36,472 nucleotides of DNA from Schizophyllum amplum (GCA_007026445.1 VDMD01000196.1:1-36472), one strand, 5' to 3'; counted from the first letter of the stretch, positions 9,701-20,260 are shown. Notes: a model not told the origin generated them from the letters alone. Numbers and translations: made by a program.

Positions 9701-10192
9701 GCTGAATCGACGTTTAGGCTGACACCGCTCATGCTCCTGGAGGTTTTGGGCACGGTCAGGTAAGGTTTTTCATAGCAAGGCCGTGTGTGTGTATCTCATC
9801 AATCACAGGACAATGGGCAAAGCGCATCTTCCAAGGAGCAAGCGCCGCCGTCCATCTCTGTGGCGGGGCCCTCCGCGCCGACAGGGGAAGTCCAGGACGA
9901 GAAGCGGACGAGGGGCGCGCGGAAGCGGAAGGAGCGGATGGACGACGATGGCGCGGCCAACGGACGGCGATCCAAAGCCAGCCCGGGGGTGCAGAAAGCG
10001 AAGGAGAGTCGGCCGGTCAGGGAGAAGAGAACGCCTAGACCTGCATCAGGAGCAGACGCGGGGGCACCGGCACCGGCTACTGCCCCTGCGACGCCGTCGC
10101 TCAAGATTCGACTGCCCCGGCTGACGAGTCTTACCTCGTCGGTGTCTGCAACGACGCCAGCTGTTCCCGCTATCGAGACCCCGAGCCGCTAA
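6780..10192 (+). CDS. RCO1: Rco1/PHF12-like double PHD-finger protein (Rpd3S histone deacetylase subunit)
   Basis: Twelve exons: 6780-7075, 7222-7525, 7587-7757, 7805-7919, 7969-8029, 8080-8365, 8415-8632, 8685-8826, 8877-9206, 9257-9664, 9718-9759, 9809-10192. All phases agree and give 918 aa. PHD1 (about residues 203-255) reads NEDYCSSCHSG, FVYCDGCPRAFHLGCLDPP, RWFCVSC. A linker resembling Rco1/PHF12 follows (FQLPEDIRTFFKDV, TGPKGMYTD). PHD2 starts CYRC and continues IISCDFCPLHWHLDCLDPP and KWKCPVH. Next comes RYRVPEKIIVLDFWRKVG. Known: Rco1 works in the Rpd3S complex, which deacetylates histones in transcribed bodies behind Set2 methylation. The N- and C-terminal thirds are disordered, with basic patches (RPTKGKGKERE, KRKERMDDD) and a hexapeptide repeat in exon 10. 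The family match rests on finger order and linker; the exact orthology is inferred. Confidence 0.8.
9407..9532 (+). repeat. 18-bp coding minisatellite in exon 10 of RCO1
   Basis: Seven units of 18 bp encode VVNEAP, VVNEKP, AVSEAP, VMQETL, AVKEAP, AINEAS, VVNEAP. The degenerate hexapeptide array lies in a region without a known domain. Confidence 0.85.
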
Positions 10193-10849
10193 CAGAGGTG
10201 GTGTGTGGGTCTTTGGAGCTGTTTTGTCTCAATGGGAGTCCACGTCCCCGCCCATTCCGAATAGGTATCCTCGCCCTGGATGACACAGGCTTTTGTGCAT
10301 GGGCCACGCAGATCCGGTGGCCTGTCGGATGTCGTGTTATTTCTCTCATGTCTATTTATGCCTATCAGTACATGCACCACAGCAGGAGATTTGTAATAGC
10401 AAACGCATTTTAGATCGTGTACATGTTCTTGACCTTGCATCTGTCAGGCGACGGTGGTAGTCGCAGCTCGTTGTACACGCATGCGAAAGGAGTGATAGAT
10501 TGACGGTAAAGTCACAACAATGTCCATGGTAATACTGATAGGTATGCTATATGGCTAGCGCACTTCTACAGGCGGCCTGTTCGCTTCAGAAATACCTCCC
10601 TCTGGAATGACCGACCTATATGCCTCGAGAGTCGCCGCCGGATCGCGCGTGTATGTGTGGCGGTCGACGAATCGGAGGGTGCGCGCTCACTGATGCACGG
10701 CCCGCGGCGCGTCGAGTACGCTTCTGGCTAATACCAGGTCAGGTCAGGAAGCACCGCGCCCGGTCCTGGTGCTTTCTCTCGCGTCCGAGCTTGCGCTGTT
10801 CGTGTTTGCGCTCGACCGCGCGTGTCTGCATGCAGTGCCGCCTTTCGGG
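10193..10849. other. 3'-3' intergenic region
   Basis: Between the RCO1-like stop and the F-box stop, in convergent orientation. A more distal last exon for the F-box gene is possible here (acceptor near 10733, coding ARSVLDAPRAVHQ), but it would need a 180-nt intron. Nothing else was seen. Confidence 0.4.
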
Positions 10850-12366
10850 TCAGCGATCCGCTGGGAACAGTAATGAGTACTTGTCGGACAAGATGGCACA
10901 ACATATGCACGTACCTTCCGCGTCGATGTCCAGAATCCCCCTATCAAGGAGCGACGGCATCCTCTCCAGCACTGCTTCTTTGAATGCGTCGAGATTGAAC
11001 GGCGAGACCATGACGCGAAAGGCCAGGCGGACGTTCCGGAGCGACTGGACGTGCGAAAGCATCGCGTCCACTTTGCGGAAGCCGTCGAGATCGCTAAAGT
11101 CGCGGATAGCGGTGTTCGTCTGCAGAACGACCTCCGCGAGCGTCTCGGACGCTTGCAGAGGCTGCAGAAGGCCCCTGAGTTGATCGAAGGGGTCGTGGTT
11201 GCGCGCGGTGTGGGTGCGGTTGATAGAGAGGTCTAGCGTGAGCGACCTGAGGCGGCGGAGACGGCTGAGGTCGATGGGATATGACCCGTCGTGAAGCGCT
11301 GGGAGAGTACGTTAGTGCAAGTATAGGGCCAGCGTTATTTTGACCCACAGATCCAAGGCGGGGTCATGTTGAACCGCTCGAGCGTGTCCGGACAGAGCTG
11401 AAGTAGCTGGGCCGTCTTGAATTCATCGAGCTCGTTGCTGCTGTTGGCAAGGAGCTCACGGAGCCGAGTGAGCTTCATGGGGCAGTTAAAGTCCATGAGG
11501 TAGTCGGTGAGCTTCGTGACCTCCTCTGGCTCCAGATAGAAGTGTAGCGTCTGCAGGCGGGGACCGGGCGTGACCCCGTCGGCCATGGGTCCGCCGGTGG
11601 ACGTGTCTGCGACGTGCGGTTCGGGCGGATCGTTGGGGTGCGGGGCCATGTGCTCGTCGTGTTCGCCCTCCGCGCCGTCGTCCATTGAGCCGAAGCTGGT
11701 GTACCAGAGCTTCCAGGTCTTGAGCGCGGTGAAGGCCGCCATGAGGCGGAGATCCCAGTTGCGGACCTTGCGCAGCTCGAGGTGTTCAAGCGAGGGGGCC
11801 GCTGTGAGGAGGGCGCGGCGCAGCGACACGGAGAGGATGTGCCAGTCGATGAAGCGGCCGAAGGAGAGGGATTTGAGGTTCTTGAGCGCGCCGAGGACGA
11901 GGGGGAGCGTCTTCTCCTTGGCTACCCAGGCGAGCTCCTTGATGCCCATGAACGGCATCATGTCGTCGGGGATGTTGCTCACGGACGAAGGGTCATCCTG
12001 GCCTTCTTCGAGCGTGAGGTCCTGGACGTACGCGCCGAGGTGCGGGCTCCCCTCGAGCAGCCGGTGGAAGAGCTGGCAGGGGTTCATGCGGCTCGCGTCG
12101 GCGTTCACGCTGGACACCTCCAGGGGACGGAGGGTGACCATGCGAAAGATGTGCTTCTGCGACGAGACTGAGAACGCCTTCGACACGAGCGCGCATGCCT
12201 GCAGCGCTGTGTCGTCGTCGAAGAGGTAGCCGATGATGAGATCATGCAGTTCCTGCGAGAGATGGGGTGATGCTGTACTCGACAACTTTCTGCTCTTGTC
12301 TGGGGACTCTGCCTTGCCACCGCTGGCACGAGAGAGCGCAAGCTGGTGGTCGGGGAGATCTGGCAT
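10850..12366 (-). CDS. F-box protein with leucine-rich-like C-terminal region
   Basis: Exon 1 is 12366-11349, exon 2 is 11298-10915 and the proposed exon 3 is 10860-10850 (11 nt including the stop), giving 470 aa. Introns are 50 and 54 nt (donors GTGGGT and GTACGT). The F-box lies near residues 30-75: ASPHLSQELHDLIIGYLFDD, then ALQACALVSKAFSVSSQKHI. It matches the basidiomycete form LPxELxDxII..L..D...L..C.LVS. The remainder has loosely repeated Leu-rich strands (ALKNLKSLSFG, APSLEHLELRKV, LRRLRSLTLDLSI). Known: F-box proteins link substrates to SCF ubiquitin ligases through Skp1, and fungi carry many lineage-specific copies. Substrate unknown. The tiny last exon is the least certain part. 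Confidence 0.75.
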
Positions 12367-12681
12367 AACAGGGCGCGCGGGTGCTCAAGGCTCCCCTTAT
12401 GAACGGGGCAGGCGTCGGGCACTGCCACATGTGTAGAATCAGCTGGAACTAGCTGGAAGGGCCTGCCTTTTGCGCGAGCATCTCAACGCCTGACACTCAC
12501 GATGGGCGGAGGCAAGGATGAAGATGAGTTCGAAAGCGATTGTACAAGGAGTGAGATACTGATGACATCAAGAAGAAAAACAACAACAGACGCGTCACGG
12601 TCAAGCACATTAGTTACGCCAGCTCTTGGCCTGCTAATAACAATTCTGCGCTCTTTTGCCAAAATATTCGCGCAGAGGGGA
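12367..12681. other. Spacer between F-box start and SmD1 stop
   Basis: Both flanking genes read leftward. This is the presumed promoter of the F-box gene and 3' region of SmD1. No clear TATA box or repeat was seen. Confidence 0.4.
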
Positions 12682-13271
12682 TCAGAAGCCCCGTCCGCGG
12701 CCACGACCCCGTGGGCGCCCTCTGTCCCCGCCGCCGCCGCCGCCGCGACCTCCCCGTCCGCGACCGCGACCGCGCGCTGCGTCTTCCTTTCGCTTGCCTT
12801 TCGGCTTGGGTGCGTCGTCCACAAGAAGAGTATCGAGGGGGAGCGCGTCGGGAAGGATAAAGTATCTGCACATGTGTTCAGCAACACCAGCAACAAGGCG
12901 CTCAAGCGAACGCACCTGATCGTGTTCCCCCGTAAGCTCAGTGAATCCAGGTGTGTCGGGTCACGATTCCGCGTCGTCAGCTTGACTGTCTTCAGATGTG
13001 TGTTCATCTGCATGTCCACACCTGCCAGATGAGAGATCGCAGGGCAAGTGTGCGAGCGGAGAGGATGAGGGTACGAAGATCGCAATCATCAGTACGAGGG
13101 GGACTATGAGGCGCAAAGCACGCACCGGTGATAGTGCCGTGCACGATGCTGCCGTTCTTCAGTTCGACCGAGACGGTCTCATTGTTGAGCTTCATGAGAA
13201 ATCTGCAGACGCGGGGGGTGAATCAATGATCAGCAAAAGGACAGCGGGCGAACGCACCTGACAAGCTTCAT
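12682..13271 (-). CDS. SMD1: Small nuclear ribonucleoprotein SmD1
   Basis: Four exons: 13271-13258, 13202-13126, 13021-12916, 12865-12682. They give 126 aa, close to the usual 115-120. Exon 1 encodes only MKLVR. The Sm1 motif follows ([40 protein letters not shown]), then the Sm2 motif ([15 protein letters not shown]) and TLLVDDAP. The C-terminus is an RG/GRG tail of about 40 residues, the usual target of symmetric arginine dimethylation. Known: SmD1 is one of the seven Sm proteins forming the ring on U1, U2, U4 and U5 snRNAs for pre-mRNA splicing in the nucleus. It diverges from MOD5 over a 207-bp shared upstream region. Confidence 0.95.
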
Positions 13272-13478
13272 CTTGGAGGGTAGATCGCGTCGTAAAGAAC
13301 AGCCTGCTCTGTCCTATCCTTTGCAAAAAATATGTTTGTCGTCGACGTTGACGGCGACGCGGTACAGCAGCGAGCTGAGGGCAAGAGGAAAGCAAAAGGC
13401 GCAACACGTGCACCTGCCGAAAAAGGATTATACAAAAGCGTGACTCACCTTGCCGCTTTCTCTAAGTCTTGTCCAGCC
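13272..13478. promoter_or_regulatory. Shared divergent promoter of SmD1 and MOD5
   Basis: 207 bp between the two start codons on opposite strands. No obvious TATA box on either side. Confidence 0.4.
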
Positions 13479-15297
13479 ATGTCCTTCCGGCCGCTCATTG
13501 CAATTTGTGGCACCACCGGTGTGGGAAAATCCAAACTCGCTATTGAACTTGCTCGTGCTCTTGCTCAGAGCCCGCGTGGTCACGCTCAATGGCGCAATGC
13601 CAAAGTCATCAACGCGGACTCCATGCAGGTGTACATTGGGCTGGACGTCCTCACCAATAAAGTCCCATTGCATGAGAGGGAAGGCGTAGAGCATCTTCTC
13701 ATGGACTTCAAGCGTCCCGGCGAGCAATACATCGTCGGGCAGTGGGTGCAAGCCGCGATGGACCTCGTCAGTCTCATGTGCTTCGCTGCCCGTTCATGTT
13801 CATGTTTTTTTTCCAGATCGACGACATGCATCGCCGGCAGGAAATTCCTATCATAGTAGGTGGGACGTCTTACTGGATACAACATCTGCTGTTCCCCGGA
13901 CGTCTGGCGGGCGAGGATATCTCTCCGTTGCCTCCAGCTGTTCGCATGTCGCTGGACGTACAGCAGGCGCTCGACAAGCTACCTCCGCATCTCGTGGATC
14001 TGTGGGATGACCTTCCCGAGGAGGCCTCTCTTGCGTACTCCGCCGGGGTTGGGCTCCAGCTGCACAGCCTACTCACTGCTTTGGATCCGCCGGTCGCCGC
14101 CCGTTGGCACTGGAAAGACACGCGCAAGGTTATCCGATGTCTAATATCATTAAAGACACTGGACGCCGACCAAGCGAAATATTCGACGAGCAATCGAAAG
14201 ATGTGCCCAAACCTCGGTATGCCGACGTGTTCTTTGCGTTCATGTTAACTGAATTTCGAAGCGCAGATACGACTCTCTATGCTTTTGGCTCTATTCGGAC
14301 CCAGAAATTTTGAAGCATAGACTAGACAGCAGGGTAGACGCCATGTTGGAGGTAAGGTCATTCGCCTCTTGGCTGTTTGTCGCTAACCGGCGCCCAAGCA
14401 AGGCTTGCTAGACGAAGTCAAAGCCCTCATCAACATATCCCGCGGCCGCACCGACGAACCGGCAGGCGAAGAAGTCGACTTTACGCAGGGCATATATCAG
14501 TCTATCGGTGGGCCACGCATGATTACCTGTGCGCCACTCCCAACGACTCATCCTTGACCAAACAGGGTACAGGGAGTTTTACCAGTATATGACGACGCCG
14601 GGGGCGGGTCCGGAGGAATACGCGCTGGCGATCGAGAATATGAAGACGTCGACGAGGCAATATGCGAAGCGTCAAATTCAGTGGATACGGAACCAGCTGC
14701 GTCCTGCCATTGAGGGTGCAGACCAGGGGGAGCATCAAACCCATATGTATCTACTGGATGCGACAGGTGAGCCGTTTGGTCTCTCGATAAATCTGATGTA
14801 ACCTTCGGCCCTTGCAGACCTGGAGGCTTGGGACGAGGAGGTGGGGAGGAAGGGCTTGAATGTAACGGATGGTAGAGTGTCCAATATTCCGCCTTGCTCA
14901 CCTGCTAAATCTGCACGTAGACTTCTTAGAGCAGCGGCCCCTGCGAGACCCATGCACTCTGTCACAAACAGCACAAACAATCTTGTCGACCGGCCGTAAA
15001 GCGCTGAGGTAACCCATTGTCTTCATCCTATACGAAAGGGGCGCCCGCTGATTTATTCAACTCGTCGCCTGCAGCCCGACCGCCGTCCTCGAAGCGCGCA
15101 AGAAGCGGACGTGCGCAGTGTGCTCTGTAGATCCCGACAAACCCGTCATGATCGAGGAGAGCGACTGGGAGATACATGTGAAGACACGCTCGCACCGGAG
15201 GTTGGTGGGGAGGGAGGAGCGGCTGGCGCATATTGCGTATTATAAGGCGCTGAAAGCGGCGAAGGCGGGGGAGGTTGGGATGAATGCGTCCCAGTGA
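13479..15297 (+). CDS. MOD5: tRNA dimethylallyltransferase (isopentenyltransferase), with a single-base frame break
   Basis: Eight exons: 13479-13766, 13817-14216, 14267-14351, 14399-14507, 14566-14766, 14818-14871, 14921-15008, 15075-15297. The P-loop is GTTGVGKS (residues 11-18), followed by INADSMQVYIGLDVLTNKV, PIIVGGTSYWIQHLLF, FWLYSDP and GIYQSIGYREF. The C-terminus carries the eukaryote-specific matrin-type zinc finger CAVC-x12-H-x5-H. Known: the enzyme adds dimethylallyl to A37 of some tRNAs, in cytosol and mitochondria. Odd: exon 2 reads WHWKDTRKVIRCL in one frame, then the family motif IIKDTGRRPSEIFDEQ one base out of phase, at about 14141-14143. The exon lengths sum to 1448 nt, one short of 483 codons. 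Unless corrected, translation stops soon after exon 2. Either a sequence error or a truncating mutation. Confidence 0.85.
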
Positions 15298-15861
15298 TTC
15301 AGAGGGGACCCGCGATTTCAGTGTGGGCTTCAAGTGAGCTTTCCTTCTTTATTTATTTTAGAGAGAAACTTATCTGAGGCTGTCAAAAGCAAGGGAGGAT
15401 CACTAGCATCTTTCATCTCGCTTCCCATACCACCTGTAAGCATGCAGTGCGGCACTCATCCATCGCGGACTCGCTTTGGGCTCGTCAGACTGAGCAAAAG
15501 TAGATACTCATACTTATATGCAGCCGAACGCCATACAGCCAATCGCACGATCTATCAGTTTAATGACTGAGCGCTACAGCTATTCTTAAGTTCCAGGACG
15601 TATTTGAACGACAGACAAGTACCTACAGGTAAACAAAACCGAAAGCCCGTGCAGGTAGGTCGATATTATGAAGTCCGTCTTCAAGATACAGCAAGTGGTA
15701 CATGCAAGCAGATATATAGCAATACATGGCTCATCCAACGTGTCCACGGGCAGCTCACCTCAGCGACAACTCCAAGTCAACCCTCCCTCCGCCGCGGCAC
15801 GCAGCATCTCCCCTGCTGTGGCACTCATCGCCGCCCCTTCCGCACTCAGCGCTTCACCCCG
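15298..15861. other. 3'-3' intergenic region
   Basis: Between MOD5 and the kinase stop region. It holds dispersed repeat copy A. No gene was seen. Confidence 0.5.
15490..15655 (+). repeat. Dispersed repeat, copy A
   Basis: The core at 15599-15643 (starting CGTATTTGAACGACAGACAA, ending CAGGTAAACAAAACCGAA) is found again, inverted, at 21924-21964 with two substitutions and a 4-nt gap. Weaker similarity extends to about 15490 on one side and about 15655 on the other. Confidence 0.65.
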
Positions 15862-15951
15862 TCGATGTGCCCTCACCCCTCGACATACCCTCACCCCTCG
15901 ACATACCCTCACCCCTCGACATACCCTCACCCCTCAACATACCCGCCCTCC
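15862..15951. repeat. 18-bp minisatellite spanning the kinase stop codon
   Basis: Five 18-bp units, consensus TCGACATACCCTCACCCC on the plus strand; units 2-4 are identical. On the coding (minus) strand each unit encodes GYVEG and then a TGA, so the stop codon is repeated in frame downstream of the first one used (15927-15929). Confidence 0.9.
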
Positions 15952-18470
15952 AACGCGCCCAACACCTCCGCCATCCTCGGGCGCTGTTCCGGATCACGCA
16001 CCCAGCACTTCTGCAGCAGCGCCCACATCCCGTCCGTCACCTGCTCGTGGTTCTGGGGGCGCTCGGGGCGCTTCGCGCCCACTATGACATCCTTGATGAC
16101 CGCGTAGTCGCGTTTTTGCTCGCAGAATGGCTTCTTCTCTGAAAGGTGGGGGTCAGGATGTGCGATTAGAGCAGGACGAGGCCTTGAACGTGAAGGGGAT
16201 TGGGTCGCGAAAAGAACTGAACCCCTGAGGTGAACTGTACAACCGGCCCGACGCGTACACCCAGCTGAAGTACCAGAGACGACTACATCAGCCCGACACC
16301 GCCAATCACAACCCTCTACACCGGTAAAACAACCCACACCACCCAACGTACGCACCTGTCAGGAGCTCCAACACAGTCATCGCAAACGAGTACACGTCGC
16401 ACTCCGTCGTCGGCCACTTGACCTCACAATTGATGAGCTCGGGCGCGAGCCAGCGTGCGCCGGGCCCCGCCGTGAGCGTCGTGGAAGCGGGCTCGCCAGT
16501 GACGCTCGCCACGACCTTGGCCATGCCGAAGTCGGAGATGCATGCTTGGCCCTGCAGGAGGGTGGGTGAGTATGGAGGCGCAATAGGACGATGCCAGTAG
16601 GAGGATGTCAGAGAGAATCGGACAAGCGCTCACGGATGAGACAGGAGTGACACTGACCGATGCATTTACCAGGATATTCGTCTGGGCGAGCCGTAAATCG
16701 CAAGGCTCCAATGAAGAAAATGAGTCTTACGCATTTTACTGGGAGGAACGGATATCAATAAACCCATCGAACTCCAAAAACTTCCAGCGTCACTCACAAT
16801 TACCATGCACGATGGGTTCCCTTCGGCTGTGCAGATACGCGACGCCACGAGCTGCGCTGACAAGCTTACGGAGTGAGCACTCTTCCCTTCACATCAAAAC
16901 ATACAGAGTACGTACCAAGTCCTGCTTACTGACAGACGGATTCCTCTTGACATGACTAGGGGCACATCGCGTCGTCAGGCTCGGCTGCATGAACAGACAG
17001 CTGCCATGCGCACTCAAGGACATTGCCGTTCTCCTGTAAGGGAGTGACGATGTAGATGTGCGGCCCAAGGTCGGTCACAATGCCGTAGAACTGCAGTATG
17101 TTCTCGTTTCGCAGCTGCGCCCAGAGCTCGATCTGGCTCTTGAAGCGCTGGCACCAATCGCACATCAGACGCCATCACCACCGTGCACCTGGCTCGCGCT
17201 CACATTTTGCGCCTTTATGTCGCCAGCCTTGACACTCCGGATCGACTTCAGGGCGACCTGCAGATCATCGGATTCGATGACAGCGAGTCAAAAGGAGCGC
17301 ACGGACCCTATGCTCCCGCATCCACGTCCCCTGCCAGATATCGCTGTACGTCCCTCCCGCGATGGCCATGGAATCGTCGCGCTCTACCTCGCCATCCAAC
17401 CGCTTGATGTACGGCGGGATGCCTGTCATATTGTGCAGATTAACGAGCCCGTGCTGCAGGCCCTCCACCTGTCGCACCGTGCTGCTCGGCGTTTCCGAGA
17501 GGGAGGACGAGAGACTGGTCCGTCGCGCTGAAGTGCGTTCGCGTAGCTGGGCTAGTGTCTGGCGCGCGCGGTCAGTTCCCTTATTTGGGAGACCAGGGGC
17601 GCGCGTCTCGATGATAGCGAGTGCGTACCATCTGCCCCGCCTCCATGACCTGGGCAGCGACGTTCTCGCCGGACTGCTGCATGAGGAGAAGTTGCTGCAT
17701 GTCCTGCTGGTTCGAGAGACATGCACTAAGCAGCTGTAGCATCTCGCTTGTGGAGTTCTGATTCTGTTCCTGCGCTTCACGTTGTTGGTTCTGTGTGATT
17801 ATGTGTGCGCTGAAGTGTTCCTTCAGTGTTTGGAGTATATAAAGGGAAGTCAATGGACCTCAGCTGGAGAGGATGCTGAGCACGATATGGTTGAGAGATT
17901 TTTGCATGGCGCACCTGCAGATTCTGCATGGCTATGTCGAGCTCATCATTCCAGTTATCCAGAGATGCTTCGATGTCGTGTCGTTTCACTGGGTACACGA
18001 TAAGATTGGTTGGGTTGCGAGTTGCACAATGCGCCTCAGAAAACGACATACGGATCAGCTGCAGGCGGTTGTACTGAGGCCAGCTCTTAACCTTGCCGTG
18101 TATAGAGTACAGTGTACTGTCGAAGAGGTCGTGAGGAATAGTGGAATGAGCGTCAGAGAAATCTACGCACTTCGTCAGCTCGTCGACCTCTGTTCGTAGT
18201 TGCTCGTTCCCCTCCAGCTCTGACTGTCGATCTTGCAGGGTCTGAAGCAGCCGCTGACAGCGAGAGACTAGCTGCCTACACTTCCTCTGGTGGAAAGTTG
18301 ATATCGACGTACAGCAATCAAGGGAGGGGTAGTCAGCGTACCTTGTGGATGACCATGGCCTCGCATGCATCCACGATGCTTTCGACCGTCTGGGACGGAA
18401 CGGGACACCCGAAGGCTGTAGCAACGTCGACGGCGACATTGAGTACGCCAGCCGTTGCGCGCCACGCCAT
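15927..18470 (-). CDS. Tyrosine-kinase-like protein kinase with MLKL-NTD-like N-terminal helical domain
   Basis: Exons: 18470-18342, 18286-18171, 18116-17915, 17790-17629, 17558-17307, 17257-17204, 17147-17014, 16955-16916, 16864 to about 16804/16811, about 16705-16658, 16551-16356, 16138-15927; about 532 aa. Residues 1-150 are a helical bundle (VAVDVATAFGCP, TVESIVDACEAMV, RCQRLLQTLQDRQSELEG), as in MLKL-NTD-like adaptors of basidiomycete kinases. A Gln-rich linker follows. Kinase motifs: IAGGTYSDIWQGTW loop, VALKS lysine, ARGVAYLHS, ISDFGMAKV, GARWLAPEL, PEQRPRM. Odd: at the catalytic loop no AG acceptor restores HGDLR. A GTAATT donor breaks frame, while a GTGCAT donor keeps frame but yields PI-PC-DLRLAQTNIL, without the loop His/Gly. 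It may be an inactive or mis-sequenced kinase. In such proteins the front domain is thought to signal or bind membranes (inference). Confidence 0.75.
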
Positions 18471-18584
18471 GAGCGTTGAGTGCCAGACGCGCGATGGACG
18501 AGGATGGGTCCAAAACGACGGAAGCAAGTTAGACGCCCGTCTGCGCACGTGCGGCCGGCGCTAGTCCGCTTGCCTCCCTCTGCC
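18471..18584. promoter_or_regulatory. 114-bp divergent promoter (kinase / ING protein)
   Basis: The start codons of the kinase (-) and ING (+) genes are only 114 bp apart. The region is GC-rich and without a TATA box, so the two genes probably share control elements (inference). Confidence 0.4.
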
Positions 18585-20180
18585 ATGCCTCGGCGCAAGT
18601 CTCTGCGCAACGCCGCGCCCGAGTCCGACCCCGAGATCAATGCGTCTATGCATGGCGACGAGGAGGATGGAGAGGCGCCTCAGAAGGAAGTGCCCGAGTC
18701 GCCGAACGGAGAGGCGTCGAGAGGCGGGTCTCCCATGAACGTCGACGAAGGACAGTCGAAGGAGGAGAAGGAACAAGCGATGTGGGATGCATTCAGGGAA
18801 GAGTACTTTGAAAGTGCGTGGACCTCTTGTTCTGCTGTTCTGTGGCGCTGACCTAGCCGACGCAGCCATTGAGCAGATGCCGCTTCACCTGCAGCGCCAT
18901 TTCACTCTAATGAAGGAGCTTGAGCAACAAGCGCAGTGTGCGTCACGTACCGTCTACATCTCAACCTGTCACTGACGCCCCCCAGCGCACCAGGAAGATC
19001 TACTCCCTATGCTTCGCCAATATATCGCGCGGAGACACGAACTGGCCGGCGTACCAAATCCTTCCCCCGTCCAGGTCGAAACTGTCACCGAATCCCAATC
19101 GAATGGCAATATTGCCACTGAGCTAGCGGGGACTCTCAAACGGTCTCTATCACGGCCGCCCCTCGTAAATGGCACATCTTCTTTCCATCTGCCCATGACA
19201 CCGGTACGACGACTGACAGCGGACGCGCTGTCCACACCGCGGACTCCAAATCCCTTCGGTATCCCCCCTGAGCGCGCAAAGGCCCCTCAAACTACCAAGC
19301 AGATGCTTTCACATCTTGCCTGGCTGTCTGAGGAAATTGTACGTGCCTCTGAGGAGAAGGTCAACATTGCGCAGGCTGCCTACGACTCAGTGAGCATCTT
19401 CCTCCCTAACCCATGCCTCATACTAAACATGGCTAGGTCGAGCGGCATATTCATATCATTGAGCAAGCCATCAAGGAGCAGGAAGAATCCATTACCTTGG
19501 GCTTGCGCCCCGGTACCCGCCTCGCACCCATGCTTATGCCGGACGCGCCGCAGCTCGTTCGCCCGACTTTCCGCGACTCGCTCAGCCCTCCTGTAGTCGA
19601 GGATGGCCTGCACCACGCATCCGAAGTCGGCGCCACAGAAGCACACGATGAAGACGGCGAGCCGGATCTCGACGGGCAGCAAACAGACGAAGCCGCAAAG
19701 AAGCCTCGGCCACGCAAGACGCGCGGTCGTATAAGTATGCCTCCCAAAAGAGGAGACAGGGACAGGGACGGGACACAGAAAATGAGCCCGCGAAGCCCAA
19801 GTCCCGCTCGAAGAGCGGGGTGCGCCCGCGCAAGGTCACCCTCTTACCGGCATCGACGGAGGCTATCGACGAGCCTCGGTATTGCACTTGCAATGGGATA
19901 TCTGCGGGAACGGTATGCCGTTTAGCGACCGTTCTGAGGCCTGGCTCATCGCTTGTTAGATGGTCGCTTGCGATAACTCGGAATGTCCTATGGAATGGGT
20001 GAGATTCTTCTTCGTATACCGCAGATAAGATTTCTCACGAAATTTCAGTTCCATCTGCCATGCGTGGGCTTGGAAGACCAGCCTCCAGAAGAAGAAAAAT
20101 GGTATTGTCCTTCCTGTCGCGAGCGGCCGGACCGTTCCCAGGTGCAGAAGCCTCCACCGACCAGAAGGCATCGCCGTTAG
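18585..20180 (+). CDS. ING-family PHD-finger protein (Yng2/Pho23-like)
   Basis: Seven exons: 18585-18813, 18866-18937, 18986-19389, 19437-19734, 19779-19912, 19960-19998, 20049-20180; 435 aa. The N-terminal ING helical region covers IEQMPLHLQRHFTLMKELEQ, HQEDLLPMLRQYIARR and, after an insert, KQMLSHLAWLSEEIVRASEE. A basic disordered stretch follows (KKPRPRKTRGR, KPKSRSKSGVRPRK). The C-terminal PHD finger reads EPRYCTCNGISAGT, MVACDNSECPMEWFHLPCVG, EEKWYCPSCRE. It keeps the C4HC3 ligands and the Tyr and Trp expected of an H3K4me3-binding cage. Known: ING proteins bring histone acetyltransferase (NuA4, NuA3) or deacetylase (Rpd3L) complexes to H3K4me3; which one cannot be told here. The intron at 19735-19778 is only 44 nt without a clear branch site, but is needed to keep frame. 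Confidence 0.88.
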
Positions 20181-20260
20181 TGGGGAGCTTTTATCCACTT
20201 TCCTGTATGTGCTTTGTATTATCTCATCTGGCTCCCTGTCTCCTGCGCGTCCGTCCGACG

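Noticed and set aside
10450..10620. Possible tRNA or small RNA gene in the spacer after RCO1
   Set aside because: No cloverleaf, A-box/B-box pair or stable hairpin could be found by eye.
11570..12229. 219-codon plus-strand frame inside the F-box gene
   Set aside because: Antisense of a clear F-box coding exon; composition mirrors codon bias and no domain was seen.
17836..17846. TATATAAAG on the plus strand near 17840
   Set aside because: It lies in a kinase intron, and no plus-strand gene starts downstream before the ING gene 740 bp away.
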